A stretch of DNA of 64,000 nucleotides from Veillonella agrestimuris. GTDB taxonomy: Bacteria > Bacillota > Negativicutes > Veillonellales > Veillonellaceae. How positions within the stretch are numbered: the first letter of the stretch is position 1; the number at the start of each line of letters is the position of its first letter. The translations under genes and the position numbers were made by a program. Positions 1 through 8,495 of this stretch are shown here, in pieces. Under the pieces are notes generated by a model. It had not been told where the DNA came from. It was given only the letters and a program-made list of their open reading frames with translations, and did not search any database. Where the stretch lies: contig NZ_CALPCS010000011.1 of NCBI RefSeq assembly GCF_943193065.1, positions 1-64,000 of the forward strand, in the 5' to 3' direction.

Positions 1-19
1 ATTTTTTTTGCAAAAAAAT

Positions 20-59
20 AATGTTGGTTGTGCCACCTTGATGGTGACACCCCAACATT
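20..59 (-). terminator. Hairpin downstream of rluA-family gene
   Basis: An 8-bp outer stem (20-27 with 52-59) continues after small internal loops into 3-bp and 4-bp inner stems and a five-base loop. Read on the minus strand it is followed by ATTATTTTTTT, so it is a good candidate intrinsic terminator for the minus-strand gene that stops about 100 bases upstream of it. The internal loops make it more elaborate than the other terminators here. Confidence 0.6.
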
Positions 60-157
60 TATTATAGAACCTTTTTTCGTTTACCATTATATAAGCCCAA
101 TTTATCCTAATAGCCTACCATCACCCTATAAACTGGAATTATAATTTTTATCCTACA

Positions 158-1036
158 TCACTTAGGGCTAGATTCCTGACCAAAACAATCTGGCACAGGG
201 GATGTAATAGTAATTTCATCACTCTTCTCATAAGGCACAAAGCGCAACGCATAGGCGTGCAGCGCTTGTCTCGTATACGGATTCTTCCTAGTTCCATACA
301 TAGCATCCCCTACGATGGGATGACCTATATGAGCCATATGCACTCGAATTTGATGGGTTCGACCGGTTAGAAGAGTAAATTCTAATTCTGTTGTATCATC
401 AGCAGCATGGATGATGCGGTATTCGGTGATAGCTTCATCGCCGAATTCATCAATACAGCGACGATTATCGAACACCGGATCTACGCCAATGGCTTCATTG
501 ACAACGCCATCCTCTTGGACACAGCCTACTACATAACCTCGATATAGGCGATGCACATGTCCATGTTGCAATTGTTCAGAATAGTATTGTTGCGCTTCTC
601 TTGTCTTTCCAAAAAGGACGCAGCCCGACGTGTCTCTGTCTAGCCGATGCACAGGACGGATTTTATACACCGCCCCTTGTTTAGCGTAGTGGCCAGCTAC
701 CAAATTACTTAGCGTATGCTTTGTCGTTTGCCCCGTAGGATGAACGAGCATAAAAGGCGGCTTCTCTACCACCAAGGTATGAGCGTCTTCATAGAGCACC
801 GTAAGTGGTCCCATTTCGACTTCAACGCCATAATCGGTATCCCGTGGGAGCTGTAACGTAATGACGTCCCCTTTTTTCAATAATCGCTTAGAATGGGCCA
901 CCCGACTATTCACTTTTACCCGTTTCTTACGAAACATCATCTGTATATGACGGGACGATAAAGAAAATCGCTCTTTTACATAGGAGGATACAGTTTGATC
1001 TGTATCCTCCTTTACTGTATATGTTTTCCAACTCAT
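158..1036 (-). CDS. RluA-family 23S/tRNA pseudouridine synthase
   Basis: This enzyme isomerises uridine to pseudouridine in structured RNA in the cytoplasm. An N-terminal S4-like RNA-binding segment (about residues 15-65) precedes the RluA catalytic core, which carries the diagnostic motif RPVHRLDRDTSG with its catalytic Asp, followed by GRTHQIRVHMAHIGHPIVGD. About 292 residues is usual for RluC/RluD-type enzymes. I place the start at 1036, one base after the stop of the upstream GNAT gene and preceded by GAGTGGTGG; an in-frame ATG at 1051 overlaps that gene's end. The tight spacing indicates an operon with translational coupling. The exact RNA target cannot be read from the sequence. Confidence 0.9.
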   Translation of the reverse strand: MSWKTYTVKEDTDQTVSSYVKERFSLSSRHIQMMFRKKRVKVNSRVAHSKRLLKKGDVITLQLPRDTDYGVEVEMGPLTVLYEDAHTLVVEKPPFMLVHPTGQTTKHTLSNLVAGHYAKQGAVYKIRPVHRLDRDTSGCVLFGKTREAQQYYSEQLQHGHVHRLYRGYVVGCVQEDGVVNEAIGVDPVFDNRRCIDEFGDEAITEYRIIHAADDTTELEFTLLTGRTHQIRVHMAHIGHPIVGDAMYGTRKNPYTRQALHAYALRFVPYEKSDEITITSPVPDCFGQESSPK

Positions 1037-1037
1037 C

Positions 1038-2282
1038 TTACCACCACTCATTAATGTATGTGTTCTGTTTCGGGTACACTAAGTCTAAATAACGTATCCA
1101 ATCTTCGTGACCTTCTAATTTACCTTCGAAAGCGAGATCACTAGCGGACACACGTCCCATAAGCAACACGCTAAGGCCGCCGATGTCGATAGTAAGCTCT
1201 ATTTCTTCAGCATCATTTTTACTATCTCTTAAAACAGTCGCACCATGACTAGCACCACTCGCCTCGGAAATACTTAATCGAGAAACTGTCGGCGTCGGCC
1301 CATTGCCAAAGGTAACAGCAAAGATACCGTTGTTCCATTCGCAAAGGGAGTCTGTTACCTTAATATTTAGTGTAATGGGCATCATAGCCGCATCAGGGTG
1401 AATAGGGATAGCCTCTATAGCCGTTTTGACGTCTACAATACGACTCATCATGTACGGCATTGTGGTATGTCCTGTCTTACCATCTGGTTGGAAAATATAG
1501 CCTCTATCGTGCAATCCTTCATTCCAGCGGATGCTTTCACCTTGGGAGCGATGATTATAAAAATAATTGAGCAATGCTCGCTGTGCACGACGTGTAGTAT
1601 ATACAAATTCTGTAACAGGAATTTCCGGCGCCCCCAAGCGATATACGGCGTAGCCTTCAATGGTGTTGTTCTCATCTTTCACCACCGCAACGTGAACGTT
1701 TTCAGCAAAGAAACTGCCAAGCAATCGTTTCCAGTCCTTCTCGCTGCGCTCCGCAAAACCAGAAAGACCTTTTGTATATCCTTTATAAACTGGATCGAGC
1801 AGCGTCCATTGATCTACCTCAGTAATCAAGCCGAAGGACAAGGTCTTATCCGTCAAAGGGCGCAAGTCATCTAAACTCATCGTCTGCACCCATTGATGAG
1901 CATATAAATCCCATCCGTATTGCTGATAGAAACCAGCCTTGGAAGGCATCAAAATCGTCATGGCTTGTCCACGGTGACGCAACTCTTCGAGAGACGATTT
2001 CAATAAGGCGCCCCCCACACCACCACGACGTGCAGCAGGATGCGTAGCAACGCCTACCATGTAGCTCGTAGGAAGCACAGCGCCGCGCACATTGAGATTG
2101 TATTGACGGAGGTGCACGGTACTTACCAATTGGTCATCTTTCAAACCAATGACAGTGTTCTCTGGCTCATAGCAATGTCCAAAGTAATATTGAAAAAAAG
2201 GATCCTCTTTAGGCTCAAAACAATACGCCCAAAGCGATTCTACATGAGGTGTATCTTGAGGTGTTGCAATTCTAAAATCCAC
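1038..2282 (-). CDS. Eis-like GNAT N-acetyltransferase
   Basis: The 414-residue protein has the three-part plan of Eis-type acetyltransferases. An N-terminal GNAT fold carries the acetyl-CoA loop VGVATHPAARRGGVGGALL at about residues 75-95, a second GNAT-like domain follows, and the C-terminal SCP2-like domain ends near residue 400. Family members acetylate amines, including aminoglycosides in mycobacterial Eis, but the substrate here is unknown. Translation starts at a GTG preceded by GGAAGGAG with five-base spacing. It is the first gene of a two-gene operon with the pseudouridine synthase. Confidence in the family is high; a resistance function is not supported by sequence alone. Confidence 0.85.
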   Translation of the reverse strand: MDFRIATPQDTPHVESLWAYCFEPKEDPFFQYYFGHCYEPENTVIGLKDDQLVSTVHLRQYNLNVRGAVLPTSYMVGVATHPAARRGGVGGALLKSSLEELRHRGQAMTILMPSKAGFYQQYGWDLYAHQWVQTMSLDDLRPLTDKTLSFGLITEVDQWTLLDPVYKGYTKGLSGFAERSEKDWKRLLGSFFAENVHVAVVKDENNTIEGYAVYRLGAPEIPVTEFVYTTRRAQRALLNYFYNHRSQGESIRWNEGLHDRGYIFQPDGKTGHTTMPYMMSRIVDVKTAIEAIPIHPDAAMMPITLNIKVTDSLCEWNNGIFAVTFGNGPTPTVSRLSISEASGASHGATVLRDSKNDAEEIELTIDIGGLSVLLMGRVSASDLAFEGKLEGHEDWIRYLDLVYPKQNTYINEWW

Positions 2283-2302
2283 AATAACTCCTTCCTAACA
2301 AT

Positions 2303-2328
2303 AAGAGCAGTGCTATAGCACTGCTCTT
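2303..2328 (-). terminator. Perfect palindromic hairpin between genes
   Basis: A 26-base perfect palindrome (AAGAGCAGTGCTA and its complement) lies 53 bases downstream of the DUF2156 gene and just upstream of the Eis-like gene. It probably ends the DUF2156 transcript, although the T-run on the minus strand is short. Confidence 0.55.
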
Positions 2329-2380
2329 TTGTATTATCCCTACCAGTCTCTATATGCCGTATGCTCTATGTATGACAATT

Positions 2381-3277
2381 CTATGATTTACCACCAGTAG
2401 CATTGTCTGCTTCATTAGCATAAACAGCATCATATTTTTCCGCAAAATGATGAGGGTTGTAGGACTCTTTCGCTTGACGCAAGCCAGGCATTCCCATATC
2501 TTCTTCACGGTTAATAAATTCTGTATCGCTAAATTCATGGCGCACAAATTCATTGTTGATAGCTTGGTACAAGCCTCGAATTTCAGGATTTGCTTTTTCA
2601 ATATGAATCAAAGCAATCCGTTCATTTAACAATTCACCAATACTGAACGCTTCGATGCGACCAAAGAGCTTAATAGCGCCCCCTTTGAGGCCTAAGGCTT
2701 CCCAGTTATCAAACAATAAATTAATGGCTGTCAATTCGTCTTCTGTGCCTTCTTCATGATGTTTTTCTGCCCAAGCAGCAGCTACTTCACGGCACAACGG
2801 GATGATATCTTCTGTAATTGGTAAATATTCATAATTTGAATATTGCATACGGAATTGATTTAGATGATTCTTCTTTTGCCGTAACTTTTTACCAGACAAG
2901 GTAATAAGGTCTTCCGTCTTATAAATATATTCGTAATTGTCGCGGTCTGGCGTATATGTATAGCGACCAGGGCACAATTCTTCCATGCGCTCTTTTACAA
3001 TAGCGCTGACGCCTTTAAAGCGGAATGGCAAATTATTTTCTACGAACCATTCTTTAGCGCGCAATAAACCATCTAAAAACTTAGCGTCTTTACCGGCAAA
3101 CGGAGGCAATAGGAAAATGTCTCGCTTACCACCACCTTGGATGTACAACACACCATTTTCTTCGGCCCAACGGATGCCGTATGGATCTTGCCACATAAAC
3201 AATGTAGTAAAACAATTATCAGATGCTTCGTAATGATGCTCACTAAAATAAGAATCGATGAGCGGTTTATCTTTCAA
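2381..3277 (-). CDS. DUF2156 domain protein
   Basis: The protein belongs to the DUF2156 family, a GNAT-like fold related to the C-terminal domain of lysylphosphatidylglycerol synthases (MprF). It is a stand-alone soluble form of about 298 residues with the characteristic stretches YEASDNCFTTLFMW near the N-terminus and NHLNQFRMQY in the middle. The TTG at 3277 is the first conventional start codon but has no ribosome-binding site. An excellent AGGAGGAG at about 3307-3314 points to an ATT codon at 3301, which would add eight residues starting LEFKRFEL that look like the family N-terminus. The substrate is unknown, and nothing around it suggests a lipid pathway. Confidence 0.8.
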   Translation of the reverse strand: MKDKPLIDSYFSEHHYEASDNCFTTLFMWQDPYGIRWAEENGVLYIQGGGKRDIFLLPPFAGKDAKFLDGLLRAKEWFVENNLPFRFKGVSAIVKERMEELCPGRYTYTPDRDNYEYIYKTEDLITLSGKKLRQKKNHLNQFRMQYSNYEYLPITEDIIPLCREVAAAWAEKHHEEGTEDELTAINLLFDNWEALGLKGGAIKLFGRIEAFSIGELLNERIALIHIEKANPEIRGLYQAINNEFVRHEFSDTEFINREEDMGMPGLRQAKESYNPHHFAEKYDAVYANEADNATGGKS

Positions 3278-3403
3278 TTCAAAACGTTTAAATTCTAAAA
3301 TAATAATCTCCTCCTAACAAAATCCTCGAAGGATATATAACTCTATGAGCCGTTCACAAGATTTAAATCATGTAATCTCACATACAGACCATCCCTATGT
3401 ATT

Positions 3404-4510
3404 CTATGCGACCTTCACTGTCTCACCTAGTTCGAAAGTCCCTTTAGTAGTAATAACCTTCTCCCCTTCGTTGAGACCATTCATAATAGCCACGACACCG
3501 TCTTGGGCCTCCCCTGTTTCTACAACGCGGACGTCGACAGTGCTATTTTCCGTTAATACGTAAACAAATTTGCCATCTGGACTCTCTCGAACTGCATCAG
3601 CAGGAACGACGAGCATTTGCGCTCGCGCCTCAGAGGCGATAGTCAAACTATAGAACTCGCCAGCTTTGATGGCATTGTTATCATTGTTAAAAGTAGCTTT
3701 CACAAGGACGCTCGGCACATTGTCGGGTTGATTCGTATCGACGCAAGTTAATTCACCAGGAATATCGGTGTTGTTTACATGCAACGATACTTTGATGGTC
3801 GGTTTCGCTGCTGGTTCCGCTAATTTCATAGCCGCATCACGAGGAATGCTAAGAGATGCCACCATTGGCGTATTTTGTTGAATTAACATCAACGGTCGTT
3901 CAGCAATAGCCATTTGACGATCTTCATTATAAATGGCCGTCACAACCCCATCCATAGGAGCCGTAATCGTAGCAGCCGCCATTTGCGCTTGCACTTGTGC
4001 GATTTGTACTTCTAAGGAAGCAATTAATGCCGTGTTTGCACCACCGCCGCCAGACGTAACAACTTGCGGTTGCGCACGCTCTAAAATACGATTATATTCT
4101 TTTTCTGTAATATTACCAGCTTCGCGCATTTGGCGAGCTCGTTCTAATTGAGCGCTATCAACTGTCGGTGCAGACTGTGTTACCACTGCTGGCACATCAA
4201 CTTGCGCTTGGCTCAATTGCCCTTGCAAAGACGCTAATTGTTGTTGTAACGCAGACGTATCAATAGTAGCTAGCAACTGACCTTGTGTCACTACATCGCC
4301 GACTTTCACAGCATATACAACAGGTCCCGTTATAGTACTAGTAATAGTCGCCTTATTTAAAGCCGTTACATTGGCATCATTTTGAATCTGTAAAGGCATG
4401 TCCTTGTACGTTACATCTGCAACGGACACCGTAGATGTGCCGCAACCAACGATGAGAGCCATCACCATTACAAAGACACCTACTATAGAACAGAGTCTAA
4501 GTCGTTTCAT
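3404..4510 (-). CDS. RND efflux periplasmic adaptor lipoprotein
   Basis: This is a membrane-fusion (HlyD/AcrA-type) adaptor of 368 residues that would link an inner-membrane pump to an outer-membrane channel. The N-terminus is a lipoprotein signal ending in LIVGC, so Cys23 is the likely lipidated residue. A lipoyl half-motif (VVYAVKVGDVVTQGQLLATI) precedes a Gln/Ala-rich coiled-coil hairpin (about residues 110-185). The second lipoyl half follows (APMDGVVTAIYNEDRQM), then beta-barrel and membrane-proximal domains. No RND pump or TolC gene lies beside it, so it is an orphan in this window. The AAGGTGA before the ATG is a moderate ribosome-binding site. Confidence 0.85.
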   Translation of the reverse strand: MKRLRLCSIVGVFVMVMALIVGCGTSTVSVADVTYKDMPLQIQNDANVTALNKATITSTITGPVVYAVKVGDVVTQGQLLATIDTSALQQQLASLQGQLSQAQVDVPAVVTQSAPTVDSAQLERARQMREAGNITEKEYNRILERAQPQVVTSGGGGANTALIASLEVQIAQVQAQMAAATITAPMDGVVTAIYNEDRQMAIAERPLMLIQQNTPMVASLSIPRDAAMKLAEPAAKPTIKVSLHVNNTDIPGELTCVDTNQPDNVPSVLVKATFNNDNNAIKAGEFYSLTIASEARAQMLVVPADAVRESPDGKFVYVLTENSTVDVRVVETGEAQDGVVAIMNGLNEGEKVITTKGTFELGETVKVA

Positions 4511-4660
4511 GAGTTCACCTTATTTTTACAATACATTGATGATTATCAATATCTTAGTATACCATAAATAAGAGTAGTTTTCGATAGTTCTATTATAAAA
4601 TCACGAAATACTTATGACTGTGATACAATAAATAAAAATGTACACAACTAGGAGGTCATC

Positions 4661-5512
4661 ATGGAAGAACGGATGGATTTTAGAATATTAAACAATGGCA
4701 GCTTTATCCCCTCTATTGGGTTCGGCACCTATAAAGCTGGTTCTGACGTAGAAACTGAACAAATCGTTATGAACGCTCTCTCTGCAGGCTATCGCTTACT
4801 CGACACAGCGGCCATGTACCAAAATGAGGAGGCCATCGGCCGCGCCATGGCTCAATCGAACATCAATCGAAGCGACATCATCGTATCTACGAAAATTTGG
4901 CACACTGACGCTGGCTACGATAATACGATGCGTGCTATTGAAAGTTCCCTCAAAAAGCTCAATACAGACTACATCGACATTATGCTCGTTCATCAACCCA
5001 TTGGCGATTACTACGGTTCGTGGCGCGCTATGGAAGAATTATATGACCAAAACGTATTGCGCGCTTTAGGCACATCTAATTTCTACGCTGACCGATTAGT
5101 CGATTTGATTCACCATGCCAATGTAAAACCAGCAGTGAACCAAGTGGAATGTCACCCATTCAATCAACGACAACCATTGTGGCAAGTAATGCGCCAATAC
5201 CAAGTTGTGGGCATGGCTTGGTCTCCCTTCACACGAGACCGCCAACCAGTCCTCGACCATCCTATTATTAAAAGCTTGGCTGAAAAATACGGAAAAACAA
5301 AACACCAAATCATTTTACGATGGCACATCCAACGAGGCTTCATTCCATTGCCAAAGGCGAGTAGCCTCGAGCACATGCAATCTAACTTTGACGTATTCGA
5401 CTTTAAACTCACCAACATCGACATGGACGTTATGGAACTATTAGATCAACGAGCATTCCTTGAAAATCACCATACGGCAGCGGGTATTGAGCGGTTGTTG
5501 CAGGTGAAGTAG
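4661..5512 (+). CDS. Aldo/keto reductase
   Basis: This NADPH-dependent oxidoreductase of the AKR superfamily has 283 residues, the usual size for AKR5-type 2,5-diketo-gluconate or methylglyoxal reductases. Visible signatures are GFGTYKAG, LDTAAMYQNEEAIGRA (Asp and Tyr of the catalytic tetrad), STKIWHTD (Lys) and DIMLVHQP (His), and the nucleotide-binding end LPKASSLEHMQSNFDVFDF. It has a strong AGGAGG seven bases before the ATG and stands alone between divergent and convergent neighbours. The physiological carbonyl substrate cannot be told. Confidence 0.88.
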   Translation: MEERMDFRILNNGSFIPSIGFGTYKAGSDVETEQIVMNALSAGYRLLDTAAMYQNEEAIGRAMAQSNINRSDIIVSTKIWHTDAGYDNTMRAIESSLKKLNTDYIDIMLVHQPIGDYYGSWRAMEELYDQNVLRALGTSNFYADRLVDLIHHANVKPAVNQVECHPFNQRQPLWQVMRQYQVVGMAWSPFTRDRQPVLDHPIIKSLAEKYGKTKHQIILRWHIQRGFIPLPKASSLEHMQSNFDVFDFKLTNIDMDVMELLDQRAFLENHHTAAGIERLLQVK

Positions 5513-5543
5513 AACATACACGCAAACAAAATATGTAAAAATA

Positions 5544-5590
5544 AAAAGTATCCATAAAACGCAGTAACATGTCGTTCTATGGATACTTTT
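5544..5590 (+). terminator. Terminator of the aldo/keto reductase gene
   Basis: A 13-bp stem (AAAAGTATCCATA with its complement) encloses a loop that can pair further (ACG with CGT). The run of T at the end of the right arm fits intrinsic termination for the plus-strand gene ending at 5512. Confidence 0.7.
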
Positions 5591-5753
5591 CGCATGTAAT
5601 TACTAACAAAAACTCATAAGTGAGGTAATAGAATACCTATATGCTGAGATGATGAAGCCCCGATATTACTTATCTCTAATTAAATAGCAACGTGGCAGTT
5701 TGAATTTAGCAGTACATGCAAAGATATAAACGGGGTCTATATTAATCCAACTT

Positions 5754-6152
5754 TTATAGTAAACTAACTTGATCATAAACTATTGAATAAATAATCCATA
5801 TAAGAAAAATAATACATGCTATGACAGCATTTCGAATATTCTTTGTTTTTTCATATATTAACTTTTCATAGTTCTCTGACTGTTCATTTTTAATTGTTTT
5901 TATCTCATAACATTCTGAAACTACTTTCATTAATCCCCATAAAATCCATAATAACCCCATTAACAAATAAATTACTATTCGTCTAAAAGATGTATATCCA
6001 CCAAAAAAACTGACCATCAATAAACTAAAATTTACAATACCTATCAAAAAAAGCCAATATCTAAATTCTTTTCGTAACTTTGAACGTTTAGTCACTCCAT
6101 ACAATAATATCCCGAAGCTAATCGCAAAAATTACTCCACCTACATGTATCAT
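5754..6152 (-). CDS. Small multi-pass membrane protein, unknown
   Basis: This 132-residue protein of unknown family has about four hydrophobic segments: residues 5-22, 33-52, 60-78 and 108-128. A charged stretch rich in Glu and Lys (about 80-107) separates the third from the fourth. The codons are more AT-rich than those of its neighbours, which may point to later acquisition. The ATG has a good AAGGAG four bases upstream. It lies downstream of azlC, azlD and a possible 27-codon gene on the same strand, so it could be co-transcribed with them. No function can be assigned. Confidence 0.6.
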   Translation of the reverse strand: MIHVGGVIFAISFGILLYGVTKRSKLRKEFRYWLFLIGIVNFSLLMVSFFGGYTSFRRIVIYLLMGLLWILWGLMKVVSECYEIKTIKNEQSENYEKLIYEKTKNIRNAVIACIIFLIWIIYSIVYDQVSLL

Positions 6153-6175
6153 AATCTCCTTACCTTATTATCACA

Positions 6176-6259
6176 CTACTTTTTATCCTTTTCAGTAATC
6201 ATCTCTTTAATCTCTTGAATTTTTTCTGAAACAAGATTTTCTATAAAAGAAAAATTCAT
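6176..6259 (-). CDS. Possible small protein, 27 residues
   Basis: This short reading frame encodes a charged amphipathic peptide containing ENLVSEKIQEIKEMITEKD, which would form a helix. An AGGGGA sequence precedes its ATG at about seven bases, starting right at the azlD stop. It fills the gap between azlD and the next membrane-protein gene. A conserved homologue would be needed to be sure; the evidence here is the ribosome-binding site, the position and the helical composition only. Confidence 0.35.
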   Translation of the reverse strand: MNFSFIENLVSEKIQEIKEMITEKDKK

Positions 6260-6269
6260 TTATTATCCC

Positions 6270-6593
6270 CTACACATTCTGCACCATCACCATATATACA
6301 ATCGTCCCTATCGCAATAGATAGCAACATGTTTCGTTTCCATATATGTAGCCCTATTGTTATGACGCATGCTACGGCAGTAGGTATACCGTAAGGATAAG
6401 ATAAGATAGTAGTATCTTTAAAAGTATACACAACGAGCATGCCCATCACGGATGCAGGCAATGCTTTGCCTAGGAACAAAACAAAGGGAGGTGCTTGTTT
6501 TCCTGTTGGAAACACAAGAAAAGACAAGAACCGTGTAAATAGCGTACTAATAACAACTATAGCAACAGTAATGACCATTTCTATATTAGTCAA
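6270..6593 (-). CDS. azlD: AzlD-family branched-chain amino acid exporter subunit
   Basis: This is the small partner of the AzlCD (LIV-E) exporter of branched-chain amino acids and azaleucine. The protein of about 107 residues contains the family motif TRFLSFLVFPTGKQAPPFV and an ALPASVMGMLVVY segment, with four hydrophobic helices. The likely start is the TTG at 6593, eight bases after GGGGAGG. The GTG at 6602 lies inside that ribosome-binding site. The gene overlaps the end of azlC by eight bases, the usual arrangement for this obligatory pair. Confidence 0.85.
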   Translation of the reverse strand: MTNIEMVITVAIVVISTLFTRFLSFLVFPTGKQAPPFVLFLGKALPASVMGMLVVYTFKDTTILSYPYGIPTAVACVITIGLHIWKRNMLLSIAIGTIVYMVMVQNV

Positions 6594-7302
6594 GACGCAC
6601 ACCTCCCCACGTATATGCTATATAGCAAGCAACAAGCATACAGGTCATAGATAGCAACATGAATGTAGATGAACCAAATAAAAGGAGCATTACAATAGCC
6701 ATGACCGCACCACTGATACCAAAGAACCGTATCGTATTGCTTTTACTATTCAGCAACATTTCTAAGAAAATAACGATGAACAACCCTGGCAATACAAATT
6801 CAACACCGCGCAAATCATAGTTAGCCAAGAGATTACCAAATAATCCACCTACCAATGTGCTCACAGCCCACGCTGCATAATTAAGCCACGATATATGAAA
6901 GTAAAACCAGCCTGCATCTACATCATCTGGCAATTTTGTAGTAGCGTTAATAGCGAAGCTTTCATCACACATCCAAGCCACCGTAGGAAACCATTTCCAG
7001 CCCATATTGGTATATTTTTGTAACATAGACAGACCATAAAAAATATGACGACCATTAACGAACAACGTCAGCATAAATGCCGTTACAGGATCAAAGCCAG
7101 CCATCAGCATACCAATGGTGACGAATTCCATAGATCCAGCAAAAATAGTCATGGCTAATACCATCGGCACCCACCAAGGAAATCCTTGACTAGTGGCATA
7201 TAAACCAAAACCAAGGCCAATAAAAAAGAAACTCACCCCTATGGGGAGTGCAATAGGTAAGGCATAACTGAAAGCATGACGCCCTTTGTTGACTGTAGAC
7301 AT
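6586..7302 (-). CDS. azlC: AzlC-family branched-chain amino acid exporter subunit
   Basis: This large subunit of the AzlCD exporter is an inner-membrane protein of 238 residues. Family hallmarks are FGLYATSQGFPWWVPMVLAM, the conserved FAGSMEFV, the LFVNGRHIFYGLS segment and the DESFAI motif, all embedded in five to six hydrophobic helices. It is followed with an eight-base overlap by azlD and is the first gene of the cluster. A GAGG precedes the ATG. The transported substrate is predicted from family knowledge only; the divergent MetQ gene next to it raises the possibility of methionine or related amino acids. Confidence 0.88.
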   Translation of the reverse strand: MSTVNKGRHAFSYALPIALPIGVSFFFIGLGFGLYATSQGFPWWVPMVLAMTIFAGSMEFVTIGMLMAGFDPVTAFMLTLFVNGRHIFYGLSMLQKYTNMGWKWFPTVAWMCDESFAINATTKLPDDVDAGWFYFHISWLNYAAWAVSTLVGGLFGNLLANYDLRGVEFVLPGLFIVIFLEMLLNSKSNTIRFFGISGAVMAIVMLLLFGSSTFMLLSMTCMLVACYIAYTWGGVRLD

Positions 7303-7573
7303 AAGACACCTCGTCAGGGAAGATATGTGAAACGATTAATGATTAATAAGATTTATTATACAAGAAAATAGTACTGCTCACTATAACCTAAATCTATATC
7401 TAACACTATATATTATATAATATACAGTTACCTACCTCTATGATAGGATATAAAATATGATAATTTACATTTTAAGATTCATTTGAATAGGGAACTCACG
7501 ACTATACTACCAAACGTCTAACAGGTAAAAACAAATCGAGATTCACTATTCTATGTTTAGAAAGGGAGATAGT

Positions 7574-8389
7574 ATGAAATTAAAACGATTATTTGTTCCA
7601 TTCCTTGTTGGTGCATTAGCATTCGCTATCGCTGGTTGCGGTTCTAACAACGAACCTACATCGACCCCAAAAGAAATAAAAATCGGTGCTACTGCAGGCC
7701 CTCATGCACAAGTAGCGGAAGCGGTAGCTAAAGAAGCGCAAAAACAAGGTATCAACTTACAAGTTGTAGAATTTTCCGACTACATCACACCAGATAAAGC
7801 CTTAGCTGATGGCGACATTCAATTAAACGCCTACCAACATGTACCATTTATGGAAAACTTTAACAAACAGAATGGCTCTAATCTCGTAGCCATTGGCAAA
7901 ACTATCTTAATGCCTATGGGTATTTATAGCAATTCTTTGAAAAACCCAGCAGACGTTGCAGACGGCGCTATTGTTGCCATCCCTAACGACCCTACAAATG
8001 GTGGCCGTGGATTAGCATTACTTGCCAAAGCAGGTCTTATTACGTTGAAAGATGGCGTTGGCTTCAAAGCTACCGTAGCAGATATTACATCGAATCCTAA
8101 AAACTTAACCATCCAAGAACTAGAAGCGGCTCAATTACCACGTAGTCTTGATGATGTGGCATTAGCTACTATTCCTATGAACTACGTACAAAGCGCTGGC
8201 CTTAATGTAGAGGAACAAGGCCTCTTCTTAGAACCAAAAGATGAGCCACTAGCTGTTATGATCCTCGCGGTCCGCGATGTAGATAAAGACAACGAAACTT
8301 ACAAAAAAATTGCAGACATCTACAAATCTGACGCCATCAAACAATTCATTGACGAAACGTTCAAAGGCACGATCACATCTGCTAACTAA
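7574..8389 (+). CDS. MetQ/NlpA-family substrate-binding lipoprotein
   Basis: This is the solute-binding lipoprotein of a methionine-type ABC importer, 271 residues. The lipoprotein signal ends in AFAIAGC, placing the lipid anchor on that Cys. The NlpA fold is visible in KIGATAGPHAQVAEAVAKEA, NAYQHVPFMENFN and VAIPNDPTNGGRGLALL. I start at 7574, where AAAGGGAG lies seven bases upstream, rather than at an ATG 21 bases earlier. No MetN ATPase or MetI permease is next to it, so it must work with a transporter encoded elsewhere. I saw no SAM riboswitch in its leader. Confidence 0.9.
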   Translation: MKLKRLFVPFLVGALAFAIAGCGSNNEPTSTPKEIKIGATAGPHAQVAEAVAKEAQKQGINLQVVEFSDYITPDKALADGDIQLNAYQHVPFMENFNKQNGSNLVAIGKTILMPMGIYSNSLKNPADVADGAIVAIPNDPTNGGRGLALLAKAGLITLKDGVGFKATVADITSNPKNLTIQELEAAQLPRSLDDVALATIPMNYVQSAGLNVEEQGLFLEPKDEPLAVMILAVRDVDKDNETYKKIADIYKSDAIKQFIDETFKGTITSAN

Positions 8390-8390
8390 A

Positions 8391-8422
8391 AAAAGAGGTT
8401 TCCTTTCAAGGAAACCTCTTTT
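8391..8422 (+). terminator. Terminator after metQ-like gene
   Basis: A perfect 13-bp stem (AAAAGAGGTTTCC and complement) has a six-base loop and ends in TTTT, immediately after the metQ-like stop codon. It is a textbook intrinsic terminator. Confidence 0.9.
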
Positions 8423-8495
8423 ATTTGTCATAAATTCCTATATAATTGTGTTCAGTTCAATATATGGCAATTCAATATATACTTCTTTAATTTAG

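Noticed and set aside
7303..7573. SAM or T-box riboswitch in front of the MetQ gene
   Set aside because: None of the conserved core sequences of SAM-I or T-box leaders is present; only AT-rich palindromes were seen.
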